NCBI RefSeq assembly: GCF_014696345.1
Contig: NZ_JACJPY010000025.1
Coordinates: 1-52,533, forward strand
Length of the DNA stretch: 52,533 bases
Source: Pseudanabaena cinerea FACHB-1277
GTDB taxonomy: Bacteria; Cyanobacteriota; Cyanobacteriia; Pseudanabaenales; Pseudanabaenaceae
Direction: 5' to 3'
Shown one piece after another: positions 17,501 through 26,150 of this stretch (position 1 is its first letter; every line of letters starts with the position of its first letter). The position numbers were made by a program, and so were the translations under genes. The notes beneath the pieces were generated by a model. It was given only the letters and a program-made list of their open reading frames with translations, had not been told where the DNA came from and made no database searches.

Positions 17501-20500
17501 GATACAAACTCATTTATATAGTCCTGTATTAATATTATTAGCCACAACCTTTACCCCGCAAGGGGACGGAAACATTAGTTATTGTTAAATAATATATGGG
17601 TTTATTACTATATTAGCCACAACCTTTACCCCGCAAGGGGACGGAAACTTGGGAAGGAGTTCGAGTCTCCTGTTTGCTATTTTTAATTAGCCACAACCTT
17701 TACCCCGCAAGGGGACGGAAACCAAAACAATGTTAGACATTGCTAAGAACTGTAATTGTATTAGCCACAACCTTTACCCCGCAAGGGGACGGAAACTCCT
17801 GATTGGTCAGAAGATCATGAGGATTATTGGCAATTAGCCACAACCTTTACCCCGCAAGGGGACGGAAACTTATAGACATACTTAATAACCAAATAACTAA
17901 ATAAATTAGCCACAACCTTTACCCCGCAAGGGGACGGAAACAATAAGCCCCTTTTATTTATGTCTTAATAGTATATAAAATTAGCCACAACCTTTACCCC
18001 GCAAGGGGACGGAAACCCAATAGTGTTAGACACAACAGCAGCAGAGTTTAGTTATTAGCCACAACCTTTACCCCGCAAGGGGACGGAAACAAGGCTAAGG
18101 CTGATGCTGAAGTGTTTGTAGTTGAAAGCAATTAGCCACAACCTTTACCCCGCAAGGGGACGGAAACATAACTATAGAGTAACAATGTTGTTACTTGATG
18201 TTACATTATTAGCCACAACCTTTACCCCGCAAGGGGACGGAAACAAGGTATTACCCTGCTCCTAAATAAAAGGGCTAAGTTAATAATTAGCCACAACCTT
18301 TACCCCGCAAGGGGACGGAAACTACTTGGAAAACAATAGATAATGTAGTTGGTAATAATGTATTAGCCACAACCTTTACCCCGCAAGGGGACGGAAACCG
18401 AATTGTAGAAACCAACCAAGGTTTTTGGCACTTTGATATTAGCCACAACCTTTACCCCGCAAGGGGACGGAAACCTACAGCACCTGGTAGATCAATTGGT
18501 AGCTACTCAGAAGATTAGCCACAACCTTTACCCCGCAAGGGGACGGAAACTTCATGTTACCTATAAGACTAACAACAAGACCTGCAATTAGCCACAACCT
18601 TTACCCCGCAAGGGGACGGAAACTATAATTAAAGCAGCAATTGATTGGATGATTGAGGACAAAGATTAGCCACAACCTTTACCCCGCAAGGGGACGGAAA
18701 CTAATAGAATTACTATTTAAGGCGCTCCCTAAATTTAATTAGCCACAACCTTTACCCCGCAAGGGGACGGAAACAGTATTGGTCATAAGCTGAATAGCTG
18801 CTGGTGCAGAATTAGCCACAACCTTTACCCCGCAAGGGGACGGAAACTACAACAGTAGAAGTATGTATAAAAACATCACCATTATTAGCCACAACCTTTA
18901 CCCCGCAAGGGGACGGAAACGAAGGTTGACATGGATGATGTCAAGGCAGCTTTGGATGAAATTAGCCACAACCTTTACCCCGCAAGGGGACGGAAACCTA
19001 AATCATTAAATTCTTTTGAAAAACCATTAGTAGGATGATTAACTACATTAGCCACAACCTTTACCCCGCAAGGGGACGGAAACCAGGACTAATTACATTC
19101 CACATAACAATCTCCAAATAATTAGCCACAACCTTTACCCCGCAAGGGGACGGAAACTCTCCTCGGACTGTGATCAGTTAGTAGTATATTGTCTCATTAG
19201 CCACAACCTTTACCCCGCAAGGGGACGGAAACACTACTAGGGAGTTTACTGTATTGGCCCATTTCATATTAGCCACAACCTTTACCCCGCAAGGGGACGG
19301 AAACTTTCTTGAACCTTTTCAAGTTCAAGCTGTTCTGCTGCTAGAGATTAGCCACAACCTTTACCCCGCAAGGGGACGGAAACTGTATTAGGTAAGTCAA
19401 CGCCCCAAGACTTAGCAACTTGTATTAGCCACAACCTTTACCCCGCAAGGGGACGGAAACTTACCAGCAAAGAACTTTAATAAATACTTGTCACCAGTAT
19501 TAGCCACAACCTTTACCCCGCAAGGGGACGGAAACTATATTGAGGTTGTTGTGATTGTGTATTAGTATTGTTATTAGCCACAACCTTTACCCCGCAAGGG
19601 GACGGAAACGATATACTTAGTTATAAGTATAAGAGGTGATAACATTTATATTAGCCACAACCTTTACCCCGCAAGGGGACGGAAACTCACCAACTATAAT
19701 ATTACTACTACTAGACATCCTACCTGATTAGCCACAACCTTTACCCCGCAAGGGGACGGAAACCGGCGAACTCAGTGGCGAACGCGGTGAGGGTGTTAAT
19801 CATTAGCCACAACCTTTACCCCGCAAGGGGACGGAAACTCCAGCTATGGAATGGTGGTGCTTCACCACTTTGATTCCAATAATGATTAGCCACAACCTTT
19901 ACCCCGCAAGGGGACGGAAACAAGAAGAGCAGCAGGTGTTAGTGTAGACATGATTTTATTAGCCACAACCTTTACCCCGCAAGGGGACGGAAACCAAGAA
20001 GCTAAGGTTGCTGCTGTAAAAGCTGAGGCTGATGCTAATTAGCCACAACCTTTACCCCGCAAGGGGACGGAAACGAAGCAGCAGAATGGGCTGCTTTATA
20101 CTCCACACAATCTACATTAGCCACAACCTTTACCCCGCAAGGGGACGGAAACACTTACAAGCATTCAAACTGTAAGTAGTGAGGGGTAACTCCCAATTAG
20201 CCACAACCTTTACCCCGCAAGGGGACGGAAACGTCATGTAAGTTAGTATTATTATCTTTAACAACTCTAAGATTAGCCACAACCTTTACCCCGCAAGGGG
20301 ACGGAAACGTCAATAAGTTCAATGTAGTGTGTAATATGATCTCTGTTATTAGCCACAACCTTTACCCCGCAAGGGGACGGAAACGTAGTTACATCTTCTT
20401 GTATTATTGGAATCATATTATGTATTAGCCACAACCTTTACCCCGCAAGGGGACGGAAACTTGTTTGTGGTAGCTAAACCAACTAGCGTTAGCAAAAGAT

Positions 20501-22820
20501 TAGCCACAACCTTTACCCCGCAAGGGGACGGAAACGCAGTTGAAGAGATTGAATGTTGGCAGTTTATTGATGATATTAGCCACAACCTTTACCCCGCAAG
20601 GGGACGGAAACTCATCCATCCAATGTAGATTGAAGAAAAACTACTTATTAGCCACAACCTTTACCCCGCAAGGGGACGGAAACTCTTGTTGTAGCTCTAA
20701 TAACTTTAATACTTACTAAATTAGCCACAACCTTTACCCCGCAAGGGGACGGAAACCATGGAAGTATCTAGCTTCCACGCATCCTCTTTGCATTAGCCAC
20801 AACCTTTACCCCGCAAGGGGACGGAAACATGCATCAGAGTAGGCCTCCTGAATGATACCACAGTGAATTAGCCACAACCTTTACCCCGCAAGGGGACGGA
20901 AACGCATCAGACAATTTCTTGTCTTCAGCAGCTTTAGCATCATTAGCCACAACCTTTACCCCGCAAGGGGACGGAAACAGAATAGGCCCAATTAAATATT
21001 AATAGCTCTCTAGTAAATTAGCCACAACCTTTACCCCGCAAGGGGACGGAAACAGCTTGGCCCTTGGTGGTGGTAACAGTAGTAGTCATGATTAGCCACA
21101 ACCTTTACCCCGCAAGGGGACGGAAACACTAAGGCACAGGTAGTACAACTAGCTCTTACTAATATTAGCCACAACCTTTACCCCGCAAGGGGACGGAAAC
21201 CAGGTATTGCCAGATTCAGAGCCAATCACTCCTTTACCATTAGCCACAACCTTTACCCCGCAAGGGGACGGAAACAAATGTGCCACGTTGCCATCAATGG
21301 CAACGCACTGGATTAGCCACAACCTTTACCCCGCAAGGGGACGGAAACTGTTTAAGCGAGGCGCGGACAGCACGTAATAAAATACCTATTAGCCACAACC
21401 TTTACCCCGCAAGGGGACGGAAACACTGTTGATGAGCCTTTGTCAGCGCGTGAAACACAACATTAGCCACAACCTTTACCCCGCAAGGGGACGGAAACAG
21501 TTGACGTGTGATGTCATCAAGTCCAGAACCACACCAAAAATTAGCCACAACCTTTACCCCGCAAGGGGACGGAAACCACCTCACTGTCCCATCCATAACG
21601 GGTAGGTTCAGAGAGATTAGCCACAACCTTTACCCCGCAAGGGGACGGAAACCCAACCAATTTTGGGCTGTGGTCAAGCACAATAAACATGTATTAGCCA
21701 CAACCTTTACCCCGCAAGGGGACGGAAACAAAGCACCCCTGCACCCTGATAATCAGCGCCTAACGCAGCATTAGCCACAACCTTTACCCCGCAAGGGGAC
21801 GGAAACATCTAGATGCTTGCATCCATTCTTCTAGTTTTTCCCAAGATTAGCCACAACCTTTACCCCGCAAGGGGACGGAAACAGTATCACCCGCCCCGTT
21901 TGCGGATCGAACTCATTCTGATTAGCCACAACCTTTACCCCGCAAGGGGACGGAAACATTATTGGCGGCTGATTTTATTGCTAGTGGTTGGGTATTAGCC
22001 ACAACCTTTACCCCGCAAGGGGACGGAAACCTACTATAGGTAGTCTTGTTATGTACTGGGATGAGGTAATTAGCCACAACCTTTACCCCGCAAGGGGACG
22101 GAAACTGGACTTTGCAGCCACTTTCTGAAGAGGAGTTTCAATATTAGCCACAACCTTTACCCCGCAAGGGGACGGAAACATATTAGTTACAACTACAGTA
22201 GATGATCCTCTAGTACTAATTAGCCACAACCTTTACCCCGCAAGGGGACGGAAACGATTAGCAGCGATCGCCATCTTCTTAGCCCTTGGATATTAGCCAC
22301 AACCTTTACCCCGCAAGGGGACGGAAACGCATTGGTTTGGTGCAAGTCCTCACCAGCGCGAACTATTAGCCACAACCTTTACCCCGCAAGGGGACGGAAA
22401 CAAAAAGCACCTTGGGCTTTAAGTGTATATGTTGTTAAATTAGCCACAACCTTTACCCCGCAAGGGGACGGAAACCCCAACGCAAGTGGTAGAAGGTCAA
22501 TAATGTGGCTTTATTAGCCACAACCTTTACCCCGCAAGGGGACGGAAACCAAAAGACTTACTATTGTCCAGCCATTGTTGCCATTCTTGTTCATTAGCCA
22601 CAACCTTTACCCCGCAAGGGGACGGAAACTTGCAGCATCAAGTGTGTAGAACACATCTTCAAAATCTTGATTAGCCACAACCTTTACCCCGCAAGGGGAC
22701 GGAAACCTTAGGTAATAGCCAATGTAAAACATTGTGAACCCAATCATTAGCCACAACCTTTACCCCGCAAGGGGACGGAAACTCCTGTTGTGAGTAAAGC
22801 TTATGATGCGGTTTATGTTT

Positions 22821-23089
22821 ATTTGCCACAACCTTTACCCCGCAAGGGGACGGAAACACCGATACGGACGCTCAAAAAGCGCTTGCGAGTATTGTCATTT
22901 GCCACAACCTTTACCCCGCAAGGGGACGGAAACTGCCACTAATGGCATTGGGATGCAAGCGTACTCTGCAATTAGCCACAACCTTTACCCCGCAAGGGGA
23001 CGGAAACAAGTCAATCGCCATGAGCAAATCTTTGATATCTTCGATTTTGCGAATTAGCCACAACCTTTACCCCGCAAGGGGATGGAAAC
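22821..23089 (+). repeat. Variant repeats near the trailer end of the array
   Basis: Repeats at 22821-22857 and 22897-22933 read ATTTGCC in place of ATTAGCC (one A-to-T change at repeat position 4). The repeat at 23053-23089 reads GGGGATGGAAAC in place of GGGGACGGAAAC, a change inside the 8-base crRNA tag. The two copies with the same change are adjacent. Older, leader-distal repeats accumulating changes supports the assigned polarity. Confidence 0.95.
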
Positions 23090-23258
23090 ACAAAGCGAAA
23101 ATAATCAAGGTTTGCCCCTGGGCGGATTAGCCACAACCTTTACCCCGCAAGGGGACGGAAACTTGATGATCTCTGCGATGTCGTCAATCTCTGCGGCGAA
23201 TTAGCCACAACCTTTACCCCGCAAGGGGACGGAAACTAGCAGTTGAGCGCCCGCGAGG

Positions 23259-23291
23259 GTTAGCTGTTTAATTCCGTAGGGGGACGAAAAC
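23259..23291 (+). repeat. Decayed terminal CRISPR repeat
   Basis: After the last standard repeat (23200-23236) and a 22-base interval comes GTTAGC, then a shortened middle and CCGTAGGGGGACGAAAAC. It matches the repeat's start and 3' end with several substitutions and a small deletion. Terminal repeats commonly decay like this at the leader-distal end. It lies 19 bases before the start codon of the lipoprotein gene. Confidence 0.8.
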
Positions 23292-23310
23292 TTTACAAGG
23301 AATACTTTTT

Positions 23311-23715
23311 ATGAAACTTACACCAATTATCGTAAGCACTGGCATTTTGTTGTTTTGTACCAGTTGCTTTGCTCCATCTCCTGAAATAAATAGAAGTTCT
23401 AACCTATCTCAACAGTCTGCGATCGCCCAAAGCAACTCGATTAACTACACCGATGCGCCTAATCACATCGGTGAGCAAGTTATTATTTCAGGTAAGGTCA
23501 ATCATATTTTTGTCTCCAAAACAAACACGACCTTCATCAATTTTTGCAAGGATTATCGCTCATGCCCTTTTTCAGCAGTGATATTTGCAGACGATCGCAG
23601 TCAGTTTGGTGATTTAGAAAAACTGATAGGGGAGACTGTTCAAATCTCTGGAATTGTCAATGAGTACAAAGGTAATCCACAGATTATTCTCCAAGATCCG
23701 AGTCAACTTAAATAA
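23311..23715 (+). CDS. Small lipoprotein with OB-fold-like domain
   Basis: 134 aa. The N-terminus MKLTPIIVSTGILLFCTSC is a signal peptide with a candidate lipobox (CTSC, the Cys at about residue 19), suggesting membrane anchoring. After a Ser/Asn/Gln-rich linker comes a beta-rich domain: HIGEQVIISGKVNHIF, TTFINFCKDY, FSAVIFADD and GETVQISGIVNEYKGNPQIIL. This layout resembles nucleic-acid-binding-like OB folds of the tRNA_anti type that occur in exported bacterial proteins. It lies immediately after the decayed terminal repeat and shows no link to CRISPR function. Confidence 0.7.
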   Translation: MKLTPIIVSTGILLFCTSCFAPSPEINRSSNLSQQSAIAQSNSINYTDAPNHIGEQVIISGKVNHIFVSKTNTTFINFCKDYRSCPFSAVIFADDRSQFGDLEKLIGETVQISGIVNEYKGNPQIILQDPSQLK

Positions 23716-23777
23716 CTAGTCATCATAAAATTTATGAGATGCCTTGTAAAATAGTTCTAAATTCACACAACTTAACC

Positions 23778-24149
23778 ATGAAAAAATTACTGCTAATGCT
23801 TGGCTTAATTGCGATCGCCTATCCCCTAGAAGTATCTGCTAGAGATTTAGTTGAAGTAGCGGAGAGTTCCCGCACTGGAGCAAAAGTTTATGTTTGGAGA
23901 GACTCAATCCGTAAAAATAGAAATATTGTTTGGTGGAGAGAGGAAATGGTTCTCTACGGTACGGATGGTCGTCTCGAAGAGCATTATATTGTAGATCAAT
24001 CGGGAGATTGCGTAAATATTGCATCCCGATGGCAGAGGTTTTACGACCAAATTTCTGGAGAACAAGATCTTAAACCACGAAATTTAATTTCTTATCCCCC
24101 AGGATCCATAGGTTATGACGTACTTAAATATGTCTGCTCTCAAAAATAA
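23778..24149 (+). CDS. Secreted hypothetical protein
   Basis: 123 aa from the ATG at 23778; an in-frame ATG at 23739 is less likely because the later start begins a clean signal peptide (MKKLLLMLGLIAIAYPLEVSA, cleavage probably after VSA). The mature part contains GAKVYVWRDSIRK, IVWWREEMVLYG and a Cys pair (GDCVN near residue 74 and YVCSQ at the end) that could form a disulfide. This is like many small cyanobacterial periplasmic proteins of unknown function. No specific family is recognised. Confidence 0.65.
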   Translation: MKKLLLMLGLIAIAYPLEVSARDLVEVAESSRTGAKVYVWRDSIRKNRNIVWWREEMVLYGTDGRLEEHYIVDQSGDCVNIASRWQRFYDQISGEQDLKPRNLISYPPGSIGYDVLKYVCSQK

Positions 24150-24456
24150 ACAGTCTCAAGTATCGAAAGACCGCTCAAACACCGCTATAGGCTCATAAAC
24201 GATCAACACTACGCGATTTTTTTATAGGCGATCGCTTTACATGACTGGCGAGTATAGCACTTGATGTAAAGCCGTGATTTCAAAGGATGCTAACGCAATT
24301 TATTCTGGGCTTGACATCGTGCTTTTAGAAAGTAGTCTATTACGCGATCGCCCATTGTGTACTGTGGTGCAATGAGTATGCATGTATATTTAACAAAAGG
24401 CATACCATCTAGCTTTTTTAAATTTCTCTAAGACAAATATTAAATTAAAAATACTT
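24150..24456. other. Intergenic stretch, no gene seen
   Basis: About 300 bases without a credible reading frame. It holds two HIP1 sites and one copy of a 22-base sequence starting CGATTTTTTTATAGG and ending in HIP1 (24214-24235); the identical 22-mer recurs at 25085-25106. A promoter for the following gene would lie near its right end, which is A/T-rich. Confidence 0.5.
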
Positions 24457-24834
24457 ATGACAATTATTTGGTTTTGGATAATTTTAGTATTAATCGTTTT
24501 AGCATTTTTACAATCATATTTAGCTGCTAAGAAAATAGATAGTTATCGTGCAGAAAACATACTAGATCCTTTGTACAAAAATCCTAGTGACAGTGAATAT
24601 GCACGAATTATTCCATCGTTATTAATGGCAGGAAAGTCTTATCACAGGTACGACTATGCTCAAATTTATAACATTGCACTAGAACTTTTGGAATCAAACT
24701 CCTATCACATACACCTTAAAACCTTATGCCTTAATTTAGGAAGGTTATATTACGGTAGTTTGAGAAACGATCAAAAGACAACTATTCACGATGAGCAAGC
24801 TATTCAAAATGATATTCAAATGCGTTTAAAGTAA
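24457..24834 (+). CDS. Membrane-anchored hypothetical protein
   Basis: 125 aa. A single N-terminal hydrophobic helix (IIWFWIILVLIVLAFLQSY) is followed by a soluble helical domain containing SEYARIIPSLLMAGKSYHR, DYAQIYNIALELLESNSYH and LCLNLGRLYYGSLRN. The helix pairs look tetratricopeptide-like, but no family is recognised. It lies between two identical 22-base repeats (24214-24235 and 25085-25106) and just upstream of the solitary CRISPR repeat. Lower GC than its neighbours is visible. Confidence 0.6.
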   Translation: MTIIWFWIILVLIVLAFLQSYLAAKKIDSYRAENILDPLYKNPSDSEYARIIPSLLMAGKSYHRYDYAQIYNIALELLESNSYHIHLKTLCLNLGRLYYGSLRNDQKTTIHDEQAIQNDIQMRLK

Positions 24835-24894
24835 GAAATAGATTAAACCAAATTGGAAAGGACATTGTTAACTTTAGCCTGTGTATGATTCCGA

Positions 24895-24931
24895 GTTCAT
24901 CCCAACCTTTACCCCGCAAGGGGACGGAAAC
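24895..24931 (+). repeat. Solitary, partly decayed CRISPR repeat
   Basis: The last 29 bases (24903-24931, from CAACC to GGAAAC) match the array repeat perfectly, while the first eight positions are largely changed (GTTCATCC versus ATTAGCCA). It has the same orientation as the array and lies about 1.6 kb beyond it, with three genes in between and no neighbouring repeat. It is either a relic of a longer ancestral array or of an ectopic insertion. Confidence 0.93.
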
Positions 24932-25186
24932 GCATAGGGTTGTTTTTTGACGACATACCATACACATACTGACGAATGCCTGAGCAGTACTGAAAACGCG
25001 ATCGCTGTGGGCAAAGTGCAGATAGACCTTGACCGTTTCAAGCTTAAACATTGCATAGCTGAGCATTTGAAGTGATTTTTGTGACGATTTTTTTATAGGC
25101 GATCGCCTTTACTATGTTTCCTGTAATCAATCATCAGGAAGCAAAAAACAAAAAGTATAGTAGGATAAATTAAATAAAAACAAACA

Positions 25187-25399
25187 ATGGCAAAGCCACG
25201 GTACGACAAGGATAAGGATGAATCACGCCACGCAGCAGCAGACCGTAAAGACTGCGAAAAAATGGCAAATCGCCAGAAATGGCGATTGAAAGATGTAGAA
25301 ATAATTGGCAGTGATCCCGCAATTCTCAAGGTTGACTGCGTATTTGAAGGCAAGACAGAATTTCCAGAAAACTTTTACGATGGTGACAACGATGAGTAA
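25187..25399 (+). CDS. Small hypothetical protein
   Basis: 70 aa, highly charged: an N-terminal Lys/Asp/Arg-rich stretch (KPRYDKDKDESRHAAADRK), then RQKWRLKDVEIIGSDP, KVDCVFEGKTEF and an acidic tail. No family recognised. Its TAA stop (25397-25399) overlaps the first codons of the next gene, whose ATG is at 25392, so the two are probably translationally coupled. It starts after a low-complexity A-rich leader. Confidence 0.55.
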   Translation: MAKPRYDKDKDESRHAAADRKDCEKMANRQKWRLKDVEIIGSDPAILKVDCVFEGKTEFPENFYDGDNDE

Positions 25400-25844
25400 T
25401 AAACGATTAGTAATGTTTTTGGCAGCAGGTGATGAGCATGGATGGGAAGAGCGCAAATTTTCTCACACCAACTCATTAACTAATATTCTTTGCACACATT
25501 ACGATTGCACAGGCTCAGAGCCGCCCGAAGTTGGTTATCGACCATCAGAATATAAATCTGAAGATGGTAAAGGCTCGACACATTACCGTGACGGTGATTG
25601 GGTAGTCACCAAAGTTGACGTATTTGTACCAGACATCCCCGTTGGCAACATCTACGATGAAATCGTGGTTTGTTCTTGTGAATATGATCCCATTACCCCA
25701 GAATGGAAAGCCTTTGGTAAACGGATTGTTTCCCTTGATTCGTTTGGCGGCGATCGCGAAGCATATAACAAATTCATCGCCAGTGATGAAGCCAAGGATT
25801 GTCATATTCAGCCCATACCAAAGCAAGAATTATTGACAGTGTAA
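25392..25844 (+). CDS. Hypothetical protein coupled to the preceding small gene
   Basis: 150 aa from the ATG at 25392. In-frame ATGs further upstream lie inside the preceding gene and add a low-quality extension, so they are rejected. The protein has GDEHGWEERKFSHTNSL, YRDGDWVVTKVDVFVPDIPVG and NIYDEIVVCSCEYDPI, with a mixed alpha/beta appearance and several Cys residues. No family recognised. It lies in a group of three small genes between the solitary repeat and cas6, all on the plus strand. Confidence 0.6.
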   Translation: MSNKRLVMFLAAGDEHGWEERKFSHTNSLTNILCTHYDCTGSEPPEVGYRPSEYKSEDGKGSTHYRDGDWVVTKVDVFVPDIPVGNIYDEIVVCSCEYDPITPEWKAFGKRIVSLDSFGGDREAYNKFIASDEAKDCHIQPIPKQELLTV

Positions 25845-25902
25845 GCGTGAATTAAAATCAACATAAAGTGTCGCCAATCCCATTACTGCCAAAAACAAAA
25901 TC

Positions 25903-26118
25903 ATGACTAAACAAGAAAAAGACCCCATCAGAGAAAAGAGAATTGACTATGAAATAGTAGTCGATGCTTACGATGCAGAAGAAAGAGCAATTGGCTGGTA
26001 CTACTACCTCGCAGACAAAATCAGCTTCCCATTTCTTGCTAAATGGAAAAAAACAAACAAAAAAACAGGCGCGATCGCCGACTGGAAATATTGGGTAGAC
26101 AAGGGTTATGAATTTTAG
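25903..26118 (+). CDS. Short, internally shortened Calcium_bind-like protein
   Basis: 71 aa. The first half (YEIVVDAYDAEERAIGWYYY, LADKISFPF) and the last 15 residues (IADWKYWVDKGYEF) match the two ends of a cyanobacterial family usually about 110-120 aa long and often annotated as calcium-binding (PF11535, from memory). The middle is replaced by a short Lys/Thr-rich stretch, KWKKTNKKTGA, encoded by A-rich DNA, so the central beta domain seems deleted. The frame is intact. It ends 32 bases before cas6. Confidence 0.6.
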   Translation: MTKQEKDPIREKRIDYEIVVDAYDAEERAIGWYYYLADKISFPFLAKWKKTNKKTGAIADWKYWVDKGYEF

Positions 26119-26150
26119 GTCTAGCCATCCATCGGCAAAGTAAACAAAGA

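Larger units (their letters stand above)
11565..23291 (+). CRISPR. Large CRISPR array: 155 repeats of 37 nt, 154 spacers, plus a decayed terminal repeat
   Basis: Counting every repeat start from 11565 to 23200 gives 155 copies. The unit starts ATTAGCCACAACC, contains CCCCGCAAGGGG and ends GACGGAAAC. CCCC/GGGG forms a short stem closed by a GCAA (GNRA) tetraloop; the last eight bases ACGGAAAC would be the crRNA 5' tag. Start-to-start distances range from 72 to 86, so spacers are 35-49 nt. Repeats are essentially identical until the right end, where three single-base variants occur. Polarity is left to right: leader and cas1-cas2 on the left, variants and the decayed repeat at 23259-23291 on the right, and a GAAAC 3' end. 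Transcripts would be cut by Cas6 (26151-27308). Confidence 0.99.

Noticed and set aside
11376-23130. Many open frames within the array with repeated peptides such as ISHNLYPARGRK, LATTFTPQGDGN and FPSPCGVKVVAN
   Set aside because: These are translations of the 37-nt repeat in different frames joined by spacers; the array is non-coding.
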